Shown piece after piece: positions 8,678 through 17,619 of a DNA stretch of 64,000 bases (position 1 is the stretch's first letter; each line of letters begins with the position of its first letter). The stretch comes from JADLHS01 sp964594985 (GTDB taxonomy: Bacteria; Verrucomicrobiota; Verrucomicrobiia; Limisphaerales; JADLHS01): positions 1-64,000 of the forward strand of contig CAZQNQ010000012.1 in assembly GCA_964594985.1 (NCBI GenBank). The letters are read 5' to 3'. The position numbers were made by a program, and so were the translations under genes. The notes below the pieces were generated by a model. It did not search any database, had not been told where the DNA came from, and was given only the letters and a program-made list of their open reading frames with translations.

Positions 8678-9028
8678 TCAGGCCTGGAAAGATTTCCCGC
8701 AACCGCAACTTTGCTTGGCGTTGGGATTGGAAATTTTGAAGCCACCACCGGTCAAAGCATCACTGAAATCCACCTGGGTGTCCCGCAGATATTGGGCGCT
8801 GAACGCGTCCACCAGCACCGCAATGCCGTGCTGCTCGCCCACCACATCGCCATCGCGTTGTTCGTCGAAGATCATCCCGTATTGCATGCCCGAGCAACCG
8901 CCCTGCTCGACATAGACGCGGAACATCTTGCCCGCGTTGTCCGGTTGTTCCAGCAGACTCCGAACCTCCTGGGCGGCTGCGGTCGTCAAGGCGACGACAT
9001 TCTCGATTTTGGGGGACACATTCATCAT
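8678..9028 (-). CDS. Iron-sulfur cluster insertion / A-type carrier protein (ErpA/IscA family)
   Basis: A small A-type carrier that passes Fe-S clusters to apo-enzymes. The three ligand cysteines are present in GGCSGMQYG and in the C-terminal SCGCGKSF. The middle segment VLVDAFSAQYLRDTQVDFSD is typical of the family. I place the start at the double Met at 9025-9028, which gives ~116 residues. A GTG at 9058 in the same frame would add ten residues and has an AGGA only two bases before it. No other isc or suf genes are adjacent, though a cysteine desulfurase lies at 33.6 kb. ErpA and IscA cannot be separated by eye. Confidence 0.9.
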   Translation of the reverse strand: MMNVSPKIENVVALTTAAAQEVRSLLEQPDNAGKMFRVYVEQGGCSGMQYGMIFDEQRDGDVVGEQHGIAVLVDAFSAQYLRDTQVDFSDALTGGGFKISNPNAKQSCGCGKSFQA

Positions 9029-9077
9029 TACACCACAATTGAAACTAACAGCCGGCACACTCCTGTCAAACTTCCGT

Positions 9078-11744
9078 TCAGTTATTTTTCGGCTCGGAGC
9101 GAAGCTGTTTTTCCACGTTGGCGATCTTCTTTTCCAACTGGTCCGCCGGCTTCAATTTTGACCGGGCCATGTCCCGATACATCTCCAATGCCTGCGGCCA
9201 TTCGCCCAGAGCTTCAGACAAGCGGGCTGCTTCATCACCCGCGCGTTTTCGCCAGTAAGCATCAGGCCATTCGCCTTCGGTCAGGTGGATGCCGCGATAA
9301 ACATCCCAATCATAATCCCGCGCCCGCTTCAGCAGATTGATCATCGTCTCGCTCCCGGGCTGAAGCAGCGCCTGCTTTTCGAGCACGATCGCCAACCCCA
9401 CCAAAGCCTGGCTTCGCGTCGTCGCGTTCGCCCCCGGCCAGCTCGCCACGCGCTGGTAGGCGTTTGAAGCCACGACATAATTCGCTGCGTCCACCACGCC
9501 AAGTTGCAGCGAACAATTCCCGATCTCGCCCCACGCCTGGGCCACCAGTTCGTTCGTCGGGTAGTCCGTCACGATCACATTGAAGACCCGCCGCGCTTGC
9601 TCGATCAGATCGAACCGGTTCGTCGTCGCCACGGTCCGCATCGTCACACCGCCGTACGCAAACAAGGCCTGCACCCGCAGCGGCACCGGACATTTGGGAT
9701 CGCTGGTAAGGCTCGTGAAGTGATTCGTGGCATTCTCATAGTTCGACCACGCCACCGCCGCCCGGCCGGCCATCATCCGGGCTGGATACGCGAGGTCTGA
9801 GGTCTTCCAACTTTGGAACAACTGTTTGTATTGCAGTTCCGCCTCGGCATACGCTCCGCGGTTGAAATGATAATCCGCCACCCACCACTGCGCCCGCGGT
9901 GCCCAGTCGTTCGTGGGAAATTGCGCGACATAATTGGTGAACAAAGCCAGCGCATTGGTCTCCGCCCCGCTCCGCGCCGTGGCCAGCGCCCGGCGGAACT
10001 CCACCTGCCCCCGCAACTGGTTGGTCGGAAAATCGTTCAACCACGCCTCATAGGACAGCACCACGCCCGCCCAATCCCCTTCGTCCTCCCGCATCCGCGC
10101 CGACAATAGCGCCACTTCCGGTCGCAATTCCGACTCCGGAAACCGCGTGATAAAATCGTCAAACAACCGCCGCGCCTCCGCCGGTTGCTGGGCGTCCACA
10201 TACGCCTGCCCCACCAGCAACAGACTGCTCGCCGCGGCGGTGTTGCCCGTGTCCGTGGCGAGAATGCTGCGCAACGCCTCCTCTGCTGTGACCAGATTCG
10301 TCCCGGTCGCATCATTCTTGAGCGCCAGACTCGCGCGTAATATTTGATAACTTGCCGGCGTCCGCAGCGCCGCATCCACCGCCGGCCAGTTCATCGCGAG
10401 TGGCAGGACCCGGCGATAGTTCTCCAGCGCCGCCACGTAGTTCGATTGCACGAACTGCGCGTCCGCCAGTTTGAACCGCGCGACCGCCAGATCTTCCGAC
10501 AGCGGCAAGCGCTTCACCGCCGCGTCAAAGGCCGCTTCGCTCGCGACAAAATTGCTTTCCACCCAGTAGCACCAGCCCAGATTCAACTGCGCCTTGCCCA
10601 GATAAGTGCTGCCCGCGAATCCCTTGAGCAACCGTTGAAAACAATTCGTGGCCATCGCCAGATGGTTCACCGGCACTTCATTCGTGTCGGTGGCCAACCG
10701 CCCAACGTGCTGCTTCAGATGTAATTCGCCCAGGGTCAACCACGCCACATCCGCCGCCGGCGCATTGGTGTTGCGACTCAGGTAGGATTCCAACGTCTGC
10801 GTCGCATCCACAATCTGCCCTTGCTGGACCTTGATGGACACGATGCGGCTCAACGCCTGACGCTGCTGGGCCACCGTCGCGTTGGTCAGATTCCGCCACA
10901 ATGTCGCCACCGCCTCATCCCGCTGCCCCAGCCGCTCCAGCAAGTCCGCGCGGAACACCACGCTGTCCGCCATCAACCCCATCTGATGCGTGCTCTCCGC
11001 CGCCGCCACCAATCCCGCGCTCTCCCGGGCCGCCGCCTCATAATCCTTCCGCGCCACCAACACCTGGCACAACAGATCGCGCCGCTTCCATTCCAATTCC
11101 CCGGTCAACACGGTGACCCGTTTATTGGTCAATGCGGCTTCCGCATCCGGATAATTTCCCAGCGCCAGTTGTGATTCGGCCAGCAAGAGATAGCCGCGCG
11201 CAACTGTTTCGCTGTTGGTCACCCCCAGCAACGCCTGCCGGAACGCTCCGTCGGCCCGGCGCAGCAGATTCGTCACCTGCGCCCACTCGGACAGCTTGAA
11301 CTGCGCCGCCGCTTCCCCCACGGCCGCATCGAGCCGCCGGCCCGACGACGGATGCTCCCGCGCGAGTTTCCCGAACAGCGCCGCCGCCTCGGCATGATTC
11401 GTCCGCGCCATCTGGGCGCTGGCGATCCAATAAAGATATTGGTCCTCCAAAGTGCCCGCATTGGTCAACTGCGGTTGGAGCAGCGCCACCACGGCATCGA
11501 ATTTATCCTGCCGATACAACGCCTCGGCCTGCCACGCGATGACCTGCGGAATCTTTTCTGACTTGGGATAATCCTTGGCGAATCCCGCCAGTTCCACCGC
11601 CGCGCGCTCCCACATGCGGAATTGAAACGACTGATACGCCGCATCGTAAGCCTTCTTCTCGCCACCGCCGAACAAAGCCGCCTCCGCCCGGCCGCCGGCC
11701 AGCGCCAGCAACAGGAACAAAATCAGGATACGCAGCTTCGTCAT
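9078..11744 (-). CDS. Large secreted tetratricopeptide-repeat protein
   Basis: The protein starts with a clear signal peptide (MTKLRILILFLLLALAGGRAEA) when begun at 11744. Upstream in-frame codons to 11819 look non-coding. The remaining ~865 residues are TPR-like helical repeats throughout, including FAKDYPKSEKIPQVIAWQAEALYR and many Y..A...Y....P...LA units, as in YbgF/BamD-type outer-membrane-assembly or periplasmic scaffold proteins. No enzymatic motif was found. It probably acts as a periplasmic protein-interaction scaffold. It is flanked by erpA and by repeat family F before uvrA, with no operon partner evident. Confidence 0.8.
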   Translation of the reverse strand: MTKLRILILFLLLALAGGRAEAALFGGGEKKAYDAAYQSFQFRMWERAAVELAGFAKDYPKSEKIPQVIAWQAEALYRQDKFDAVVALLQPQLTNAGTLEDQYLYWIASAQMARTNHAEAAALFGKLAREHPSSGRRLDAAVGEAAAQFKLSEWAQVTNLLRRADGAFRQALLGVTNSETVARGYLLLAESQLALGNYPDAEAALTNKRVTVLTGELEWKRRDLLCQVLVARKDYEAAARESAGLVAAAESTHQMGLMADSVVFRADLLERLGQRDEAVATLWRNLTNATVAQQRQALSRIVSIKVQQGQIVDATQTLESYLSRNTNAPAADVAWLTLGELHLKQHVGRLATDTNEVPVNHLAMATNCFQRLLKGFAGSTYLGKAQLNLGWCYWVESNFVASEAAFDAAVKRLPLSEDLAVARFKLADAQFVQSNYVAALENYRRVLPLAMNWPAVDAALRTPASYQILRASLALKNDATGTNLVTAEEALRSILATDTGNTAAASSLLLVGQAYVDAQQPAEARRLFDDFITRFPESELRPEVALLSARMREDEGDWAGVVLSYEAWLNDFPTNQLRGQVEFRRALATARSGAETNALALFTNYVAQFPTNDWAPRAQWWVADYHFNRGAYAEAELQYKQLFQSWKTSDLAYPARMMAGRAAVAWSNYENATNHFTSLTSDPKCPVPLRVQALFAYGGVTMRTVATTNRFDLIEQARRVFNVIVTDYPTNELVAQAWGEIGNCSLQLGVVDAANYVVASNAYQRVASWPGANATTRSQALVGLAIVLEKQALLQPGSETMINLLKRARDYDWDVYRGIHLTEGEWPDAYWRKRAGDEAARLSEALGEWPQALEMYRDMARSKLKPADQLEKKIANVEKQLRSEPKNN

Positions 11745-11799
11745 CGCGAAAAACTTAACCGACTTCCAACCCATGCGGAAAGAATGAAATCCGGGGGGG

Positions 11800-11906
11800 A
11801 AGCACCAGAGAAACACCAAGCTCCAAACGTCAAACCCGGGGCGCGCGACATTTGGCGCTTGCGATTTTGCGCTTCTCTGGAGGTTGGGGCTTGGTGTTTG
11901 GAGCTT
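11800..11906. repeat. Family F inverted repeat abutting uvrA
   Basis: The arms AAGCACCAGAGAAACACCAA / GGGGCTTGGTGTTTGGAGCT form a long imperfect inverted repeat. They match the arms at 3026-3058 and 3164-3222. The right end (GGAGCTTTTA) supplies or directly touches the TAA stop of uvrA. Confidence 0.82.
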
Positions 11907-14900
11907 TTACAACACCGACTTCAAATATTTGCCCGTCTGACTTTGCGGACACGCCACCACTTGCTCCGGCGTCCCCTGCACCACCACCTGCCCGCCGCCC
12001 TCGCCGCCCTCCGGCCCAAGATCAATGACCCAATCCGCCGTCTTGATCACATCGAGGTTGTGTTCAATGACAAGCAATGTATTGCCTGACGCGCGCAGTT
12101 TGAAAAGAACCTCCAGCAACTTCGCCACGTCGTGGAAATGCAACCCCGTCGTCGGCTCGTCCAGAATGTAGAGCGTGCGCCCCGTCTGCTTGCGACTGAG
12201 TTCCGCCGCCAGCTTGATGCGTTGCGCCTCGCCGCCGCTGAGGGTTGTCCCCGATTGACCGAGATGGATGTAACCCAAGCCCACTTCCGCCAGCGTCAGA
12301 CACGGATCGTAAATCTGCGGCACGGCGCGAAAAAAACTTACCGCCTCGTCCACGGTCAAGTTGAGCACATCAGAAATGTTCAGCCCCTTGTAAGCAATCT
12401 CCAACGTCTCGCGATTGTAACGCTTGCCGTTGCAGTTCTCGCACGTCACATAGACCGGCGGCAGGAAGCTCATCTCGATCTTGATGAGACCGTCGCCCTG
12501 ACATTTCTCGCAACGCCCGCCCTTCACGTTGAAACTGAACCGCCCGGACTCGTACCCGCGCACCTTCGCCGCCGGCAGCTTCGCGAACAGGTCGCGGATC
12601 GCATTAAACATCCCGGTGTAAGTCGCCGGGTTCGAGCGCGGCGTCCGCCCGATCGCCGTCTGATCAATCACCACAATCTTCTCCAAGCCCTCGTAGTTCT
12701 TGATCTCCTTGTGCGCGCCCGGCCGTTCCTTCGACCCGTAAAACTTCCGCATCAGCGCGCGCCGTAATGTATCGTCCACCAACGTACTCTTGCCCGAGCC
12801 GCTCACGCCCGTCACACACGTGAACAACCCGATGGGAATGCGCGCATTGACGTTCTTCAGATTGTTCTCGCTCGCGCCGATGATCTCAATTGACCCGCGA
12901 TCCGGCGACGGCTTCTTGCGTTCCTTCGGCAACGGAATGGTCAACTCGCCAGTCAGATACCGTCCTGTGAGCGACCGTTTGTTCGCCTTGATCTGTTCTA
13001 ACGAACCCGACGCCACCACCTCGCCGCCATGCACGCCCGCACCCGGCCCAAGGTCGAGAATGTAATCCGCCGCGCAGATCGTGTCCGCGTCGTGCTCCAC
13101 CACGAGCACCGAGTTGCCGAGATTTCGTAAGCCTTTCAGCGTTTCGAGCAACCGATCATTGTCCCGCTGATGCAGCCCGATGCTCGGCTCGTCCAGAATG
13201 TAAAGCACGCCCACAAGCCCCGCACCAATCTGCGTCGCGAGCCGGATGCGTTGCGCCTCCCCACCTGACAACGACCCGCTCTCCCGATTCAACGTGAGAT
13301 AGCCGAGCCCGACATTCTTGAGAAAACCCAGTCGCGCGCGAATCTCTTTGATGACCTCACCCGCGATCTTAAGCTGAAACTCCGTCAGCTTGAGACCCGC
13401 AAAAAACTCATCCGCCTTGTCCACCGAGAGCAGACAGACGTCCATGATCGAAAGGCCAGGTATGGTAGGGCGCGTCACTCCGTGCGCGCCGCTGCTGGTC
13501 TTGTCACGCTCGCCCTCACCCCGGCCCTCTCCCCCGGGGTGAGGGGGAATTATTTTCCGCGTCTCTAAACTTTCACCACCGCTAGATTCACGCTGACGCT
13601 GACTGCCATTCCCCCTCTCCCCTTCCGAAGGGGAGAGGGCCGGGGTGAGGGGCTTTCCCATACCGCCAAGAGTGACCGCCAAAATCTCCGGCCGCAGCCG
13701 TTTCCCCTGGCACGCATCACAAAACTGCGGACTCATGAACGCCTTGAGCCGGTTGCGCGTGAACTCGCTTTCACTCTCCGCATAAAGCCGCTCCATGTTG
13801 GGCAACACGCCCTCGAACGGACGCTTTACCGTGCTCACCTTACCCGCACGCCAGAATTGAAACGTGATCTCCGTCTCGCCCGAGCCATGCATCAACACGC
13901 GCTTGAAGTCCTCCGGCAGATTCTTGTATGGCGCTTCCAGGTTCTGATTGAAGTGCCCCGCGATCGCCTTCAGCATCGCCTTGTAATAAACGATCATCCG
14001 CTTGCCGCCCCGTCGCCACGGCAAGACTGCGCCCGACTCCAGCGATTTATCCGCATCCGGCACGACAAGCTCCTCATCAAAAATCATCTTCTGCCCGAGG
14101 CCGTGACAGACCGGACACGCGCCGTTCGGCGAGTTGAACGAAAAATGTTTCGGCGTCGGCTTCTCGTAACTCTTCCCCGTGCCCGGTGAATACATCCGGT
14201 TCGAATGCAACGTCTCGATCCACGCTTCACTGGTAGGGCGCGTCACTCCGTGCGCGCCGTCACTTGTTTTGCCACGACCGGCGGGCAGAGGACTGCCCGC
14301 CCTACCTTCAGGCAATTGGTGCAGCGTCACGATCACCCCCTGCCCCCAGCGCAACGCCGTCTCCACCGAATCCTGCAACCGCACCCGCACCTTCTCCTCC
14401 ATCACCAGCCGGTCCACCACGGCCTCGATGGTGTGTGATTGCTTCGCATCCAATCGCACGCGCACATTCGGGTCGGTAAGTTCCACCAACTCGCCGTCCA
14501 CCCGCGCGCGAACAAATCCTTCCCGCTGCAACCGCTCGATCACATCGCGGAACTCCCCCTTCTGTTTGCTTACCACCGGCGCGAGCAACATCACCTTGGT
14601 CCGCTCCGGCAACGCGAGGATTTTGTCCACGATGTCGCTGGTGGTCTGCGCCACGATGGGTTCGCCCGTGTCCGGACAATGCGCCTGGCCGACATGCGCG
14701 TAGAGCAACCGCAGGTAATCGTAAATCTCCGTCGTGGTGGCGACCGTCGAGCGCGGATTCATGCCGCTCGTGCGCTGCTCGATGGCGATGGCCGGTGAGA
14801 GGCCCTCGATGTAATCCACCTCCGGCTTCTGCATCTGATCGAGGAACTGCCGGGCGTAGGCGGAAAGACTCTCCACGTATTTGCGCTGGCCTTCGGCGTA

Positions 14901-15041
14901 AATCGTGTCGAACGCGAGGGACGACTTGCCGCTGCCGCTCAGGCCGGTGATGACCACCAGCTTGTCGCGCGGAATTTCGAGCGTGAGATTCTTGAGATTA
15001 TGCTCCCGCGCCCCGCCGATGCGGATGAATTCTTTGCTCAT
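11907..15041 (-). CDS. uvrA: Excinuclease ABC subunit A, enlarged by in-frame palindromic repeat insertions
   Basis: DNA damage recognition ATPase of nucleotide excision repair, acting with UvrB and UvrC. Both ABC modules are present: Walker A in VVITGLSGSGKSSLAFD and CVTGVSGSGKSTLVDD, signature LSGGEAQRIRLA twice, Walker B LYILDEPSIGLHQRD and LYILDEPTTGLHFHD, and the zinc motifs CPVCHGLG and CEKCQGDG. The length is 1,044 residues against ~940 normally. The excess lies at two places. Residues ~245-270 encode RAGSPLPAGRGKTSDGAHG, and residues ~457-535 encode two family B peptides and another GAHGVTRPT. Both inserts fall where family lengths vary, outside the ATPase motifs, so the protein is probably active. 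Confidence 0.96.
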   Translation of the reverse strand: MSKEFIRIGGAREHNLKNLTLEIPRDKLVVITGLSGSGKSSLAFDTIYAEGQRKYVESLSAYARQFLDQMQKPEVDYIEGLSPAIAIEQRTSGMNPRSTVATTTEIYDYLRLLYAHVGQAHCPDTGEPIVAQTTSDIVDKILALPERTKVMLLAPVVSKQKGEFRDVIERLQREGFVRARVDGELVELTDPNVRVRLDAKQSHTIEAVVDRLVMEEKVRVRLQDSVETALRWGQGVIVTLHQLPEGRAGSPLPAGRGKTSDGAHGVTRPTSEAWIETLHSNRMYSPGTGKSYEKPTPKHFSFNSPNGACPVCHGLGQKMIFDEELVVPDADKSLESGAVLPWRRGGKRMIVYYKAMLKAIAGHFNQNLEAPYKNLPEDFKRVLMHGSGETEITFQFWRAGKVSTVKRPFEGVLPNMERLYAESESEFTRNRLKAFMSPQFCDACQGKRLRPEILAVTLGGMGKPLTPALSPSEGERGNGSQRQRESSGGESLETRKIIPPHPGGEGRGEGERDKTSSGAHGVTRPTIPGLSIMDVCLLSVDKADEFFAGLKLTEFQLKIAGEVIKEIRARLGFLKNVGLGYLTLNRESGSLSGGEAQRIRLATQIGAGLVGVLYILDEPSIGLHQRDNDRLLETLKGLRNLGNSVLVVEHDADTICAADYILDLGPGAGVHGGEVVASGSLEQIKANKRSLTGRYLTGELTIPLPKERKKPSPDRGSIEIIGASENNLKNVNARIPIGLFTCVTGVSGSGKSTLVDDTLRRALMRKFYGSKERPGAHKEIKNYEGLEKIVVIDQTAIGRTPRSNPATYTGMFNAIRDLFAKLPAAKVRGYESGRFSFNVKGGRCEKCQGDGLIKIEMSFLPPVYVTCENCNGKRYNRETLEIAYKGLNISDVLNLTVDEAVSFFRAVPQIYDPCLTLAEVGLGYIHLGQSGTTLSGGEAQRIKLAAELSRKQTGRTLYILDEPTTGLHFHDVAKLLEVLFKLRASGNTLLVIEHNLDVIKTADWVIDLGPEGGEGGGQVVVQGTPEQVVACPQSQTGKYLKSVL
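13464..13653. repeat. Palindromic repeats inserted in frame within uvrA (A, B, B')
   Basis: Family A palindrome at 13464-13490 (GGTAGGGCGCGTCACTCCGT...). Family B at 13513-13546 (CCCTCACCCCGGCCCTCTCC, with its complement partly in the same unit). A second B copy in the opposite orientation at 13610-13653. The two B copies make a large stem. The reading frame of uvrA stays open through all of them and encodes PLTPALSPSEGERG, PPHPGGEGRGEGERD and SSGAHGVTRPT. Related B copies lie in mutY, pheS and the DUF3686 ATPase gene. Confidence 0.92.
14232..14305. repeat. Palindromic element inserted in frame within uvrA
   Basis: The element starts GGTAGGGCG and ends CGCCCTACC, so its termini are perfectly inverted. 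It contains the family A core (14232-14258) and the palindrome GGCGGGCAG...CTGCCCGCC (14280-14301). It encodes GRAGSPLPAGRGKTSDGAHG, then VTRPT, in UvrA. Confidence 0.9.
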
Positions 15042-15113
15042 GATAACGAATTCCTGGACTCAACTAATCCAGCAGCGTAGGACGACAGTCCAAGCGAGGA
15101 AAGGAAAGAAAAG
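15008..15113. repeat. Direct repeat, copy 1 (uvrA start and upstream region)
   Basis: This stretch covers the first ~11 codons of uvrA and ~70 bases upstream. Nearly the same sequence recurs in the same orientation at 15636-15735, on the other side of the toxin-antitoxin pair. Both copies share CCGCCCCGCCGATGCGGATG at the left end and GCGAGGAAAGGAAAGAAA at the right. By eye about 85-90% of positions agree. Confidence 0.9.
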
Positions 15114-15165
15114 TTGTCAATCCAGTTTTGACATCGCGGGAAGGACGAGGCAGAGTCAAACCGTT

Positions 15166-15369
15166 ATGAGCACGGTAAAAGACATTGAATCCGCGATCAC
15201 CCGGCTTGATCCGAAAGACGTTCATGCTGTTGCCGACTGGTTGCAGGAATACCGCGAGGAACTTTGGGACAAACAGATCGCCGCCGACGCCAAAACTGGC
15301 AAGCTTGATTCCCTCATCAAGAAAGCCAAGTCCGGCCATCGCGCGGGCAAATCATCGGCCTTCCCGTGA
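15166..15369 (+). CDS. Putative antitoxin of a type II toxin-antitoxin pair
   Basis: A 67-residue protein starting MSTVKDIESAITRLDPKDVH. It has a short acidic helix-rich body (ADWLQEYREELWDKQIAADA) and a basic Lys-rich tail. Size, composition and the four-base overlap with a RelE-like gene fit small antitoxins of the addiction-module family (the TKLDSLIKKA-type tail). No DNA-binding fold is obvious by eye. The start ATG at 15166 is chosen because the longer reading frame upstream runs antisense to uvrA. Confidence 0.75.
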   Translation: MSTVKDIESAITRLDPKDVHAVADWLQEYREELWDKQIAADAKTGKLDSLIKKAKSGHRAGKSSAFP

Positions 15370-15629
15370 AATCTGCCGCGCTCCCGGAATTCTGGACCTG
15401 CTTCAACCAACTGCCCCTGCCGGTTCAAAAAATTGCGCGCAAGAATTTTCTCCTCTGGCAGAAACAACCCACGCTGAAATCTCTCGGCTTCAAACGCATC
15501 AAAAGCGATCTCTGGGCGGTGCGCGCCGGTTCAGGGTTTCGCGCGTTGGCAACTTTCGATGACGGTACTTACCTATGGTTCTGGATTGGCAATCACGACG
15601 AATACGAACGCCTCTTGCGCGACCTCTGA
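15366..15629 (+). CDS. RelE/ParE-family toxin
   Basis: An 87-residue RelE/ParE-like protein: PEFWTCFNQLPLPVQKIARKNF at the start, the core LGFKRIKSDLWAVRAGSGFRALATF and the end YLWFWIGNHDEYERLL, which matches the mRNA-interferase fold layout. RelE toxins cleave mRNA at the ribosome. The ATG overlaps the antitoxin stop by four bases, so the two are coupled. The module sits between two direct copies of the uvrA 5' region. Confidence 0.85.
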   Translation: MKSAALPEFWTCFNQLPLPVQKIARKNFLLWQKQPTLKSLGFKRIKSDLWAVRAGSGFRALATFDDGTYLWFWIGNHDEYERLLRDL

Positions 15630-15635
15630 CCCGCC

Positions 15636-15735
15636 CCGCCGATGCGGATGAATTCTTTGCTCATGATAGCAAATTCTTGGACTCAACTAATCGGGAAGCG
15701 TAGGACGATGATTAAGGCGAGGAAAGGAAAGAAAC
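15636..15735. repeat. Direct repeat, copy 2 (uvrA 5' region beyond the toxin gene)
   Basis: A diverged copy of 15008-15113 that starts seven bases after the toxin stop codon. It keeps the uvrA start codon context but no longer leads into a uvrA gene. The gap 15630-15982 otherwise contains only the short remnant at 15808-15882 and a family C half-repeat. Confidence 0.9.
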
Positions 15736-15807
15736 GAGGGCCGTAAATGTAGCTCGCTTACTACCGCTTTCAAATCGCTGCTTAACGCCGAGTGCGCTGG
15801 GCAGAAG

Positions 15808-15882
15808 TCAGACCTTCTTGAATGCTTTTTCAATTTCCTTGTAAAACGCATTGCGACTCAGCAGCGTCACAGAAATATCCCC
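15808..15882 (-). pseudogene. Possible remnant of a C-terminal coding segment
   Basis: On the minus strand this reads GDISVTLLSRNAFYKEIEK, then AFKKV and a TGA stop. It has no start and no extension upstream. The composition is protein-like and it may be the tail of a lost gene, but I cannot name the family and it could be chance. Confidence 0.3.
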
Positions 15883-15894
15883 CCGGCCAGTTTC

Positions 15895-15935
15895 AGTTCA
15901 CCTCCGTTCGCTCTGTTACCTCCTGTTCAACCTGC
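15895..15935. repeat. Family C half repeat
   Basis: CACCTCCGTTCGCTCTGTTA followed by CCTCCTGTTCAACCT matches one arm of the inverted repeats at 17620-17699 and 53152-53233. The opposite arm is missing here. Confidence 0.6.
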
Positions 15936-15982
15936 CTCCGGTGCTGAGGTCAATTTTACTGACGTGGCGGGAGGCATGACGT

Positions 15983-17614
15983 GTGGTAGTTTGTCCCGAA
16001 GCATTGATATCGAAACCCACAATTGCCGCAATCACTCTGGCCTTCGCCATGGCGCTGAACGCCCGCGCGGCCAACATCGCATTGGAAGCCGAGAATGGCA
16101 CATTGACCGGGACGTCGGTCACCACGGCAGCAGCGGGTTATTCCGGTTCAGGTTACGTCACGAGCTTCGACAACACTGGCGATTCCGTACGTTGGACGTT
16201 CAATGCCACGAATGGACTTTATCAACTGCGCCTCCGCTTTCGCTCGCAGTATGGTGAGAAGGGTTTTGATGCCAAGCTGAACGGGGCGACGTCGTCCGGC
16301 ATGTTTCCGCAAAGCACGTCGTTCGCGACGTTCGATGCCGGGTTGGTGGAACTCACCAACGGCAACAATACGCTCGAGATCGGCGGCGGCTGGAATTATT
16401 ACGAGATTGATCGCGCGGATCTCATTGCCACCAATGCGCCACCGCCACCGCTCGCCGTACCGGCCACGCTCGTGGATCCCAATGCCACCTTTGCCGCGCG
16501 GATGTTGATGCAAGACCTCGTGGCGGATTACGGCCAGATCACCTGGTCAGGGCAACACGAAACCAACGACGCGATTTACGTGCTGAACACCTCGGGCCGC
16601 AAGCCGCTGATCATCTCGGGCGACCTGATCGAATACTCACCCACCCGGGTTCAATACGCAGGAATGCCCGCGAATTACACCGAGCGCATGATCGCCGAGG
16701 AACGCTTCGGGCAGGTGCAGGCGCTGTGCTGGCACTGGAATGCGCCGACCAATCTGATCAACACGGTTGACTACGAGTGGTGGCGGGGCTTTTACACCTA
16801 CGCCACCACGTTCGACATCGCCGCCGCGCTGGCAAACACCAACTCCACCGAATACGCGATGGTGTTGCGGGACATTGACGCCATCGCCGCGCAGTTGAAA
16901 AAGTTTTCGACCAACAACATTCCCGTGCTGTGGCGGCCGTTGCACGAGTCCGAAGGCGGCTGGTTCTGGTGGGGCGCGAAGGGCCCGGAGCCGTTCAAGC
17001 AACTGTGGCGGCTGCTCTATCAGCGACTCACGGTTTATCACGGCCTGCACAATCTCATCTGGGTGCTCACGAGCGAAGACCCGGCGTGGTATCCGGGCGA
17101 TGACGTCGTGGATGTTGTGGGCGTGGATGCCTATCCCACCGACCCGAGCGATGCGCTCAGCGGCAAGTGGCAGGCATTGCTGGCGCGGTTCAATGGAAAG
17201 AAACTGCTCGCACTGACGGAATTCGGCGGCGTGCCCGACATCGAGAAGATGCAACGCTTCGGCGTGTGGTGGGCGTGGTTTGCACCATGGACCGGAACGC
17301 TCGGGCCAGCCGGCATGCCAACGGCAACTGTGAACCGCATTTATCAATCACCCGCCGTCTTCACTTTGGACGAGGCGAACGCCGTGCCGCCAAAGTTCAC
17401 TGGCATCGCTCGGATGCTGGATGGCCAGGTGCAACTCGCGGGCACGGGTCGGCGGGGAGCAACCAATCGCATTGTCACCACGGCAAATCCAGCGCTGCCG
17501 ATCGGCAGTTGGTCGAACATTTCCACCGGCAAGTTCTCCGGCGGCGTGTTTACCTTCACGGACCAGCAAGCGACGAACAGCCCGCAGCGTTTCTACCGCG
17601 TCCGGGCCAACTGA
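15983..17614 (+). CDS. Secreted GH26 beta-mannanase with N-terminal carbohydrate-binding module
   Basis: Predicted to hydrolyse beta-1,4-mannan outside the cell. A signal peptide (PTIAAITLAFAMALNARA) precedes a CBM35-like module (LEAENGTLTG through GGGWNYYEIDRADLIAT, about residues 30-150). The GH26 catalytic domain (about 160-450) has the acid/base Glu in WRPLHESEGGWFWWG (near 321) and the nucleophile Glu in LALTEFGGV (near 413), plus WVLTSEDPAWYPGDD. The C-terminus ends FYRVRAN, a style I associate with Verrucomicrobia exported proteins. The start is uncertain: GTG at 15983 or TTG at 16004, neither with a good ribosome site. No polysaccharide-utilisation neighbours were seen. Confidence 0.88.
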   Translation: MVVCPEALISKPTIAAITLAFAMALNARAANIALEAENGTLTGTSVTTAAAGYSGSGYVTSFDNTGDSVRWTFNATNGLYQLRLRFRSQYGEKGFDAKLNGATSSGMFPQSTSFATFDAGLVELTNGNNTLEIGGGWNYYEIDRADLIATNAPPPPLAVPATLVDPNATFAARMLMQDLVADYGQITWSGQHETNDAIYVLNTSGRKPLIISGDLIEYSPTRVQYAGMPANYTERMIAEERFGQVQALCWHWNAPTNLINTVDYEWWRGFYTYATTFDIAAALANTNSTEYAMVLRDIDAIAAQLKKFSTNNIPVLWRPLHESEGGWFWWGAKGPEPFKQLWRLLYQRLTVYHGLHNLIWVLTSEDPAWYPGDDVVDVVGVDAYPTDPSDALSGKWQALLARFNGKKLLALTEFGGVPDIEKMQRFGVWWAWFAPWTGTLGPAGMPTATVNRIYQSPAVFTLDEANAVPPKFTGIARMLDGQVQLAGTGRRGATNRIVTTANPALPIGSWSNISTGKFSGGVFTFTDQQATNSPQRFYRVRAN

Positions 17615-17619
17615 AAGAT

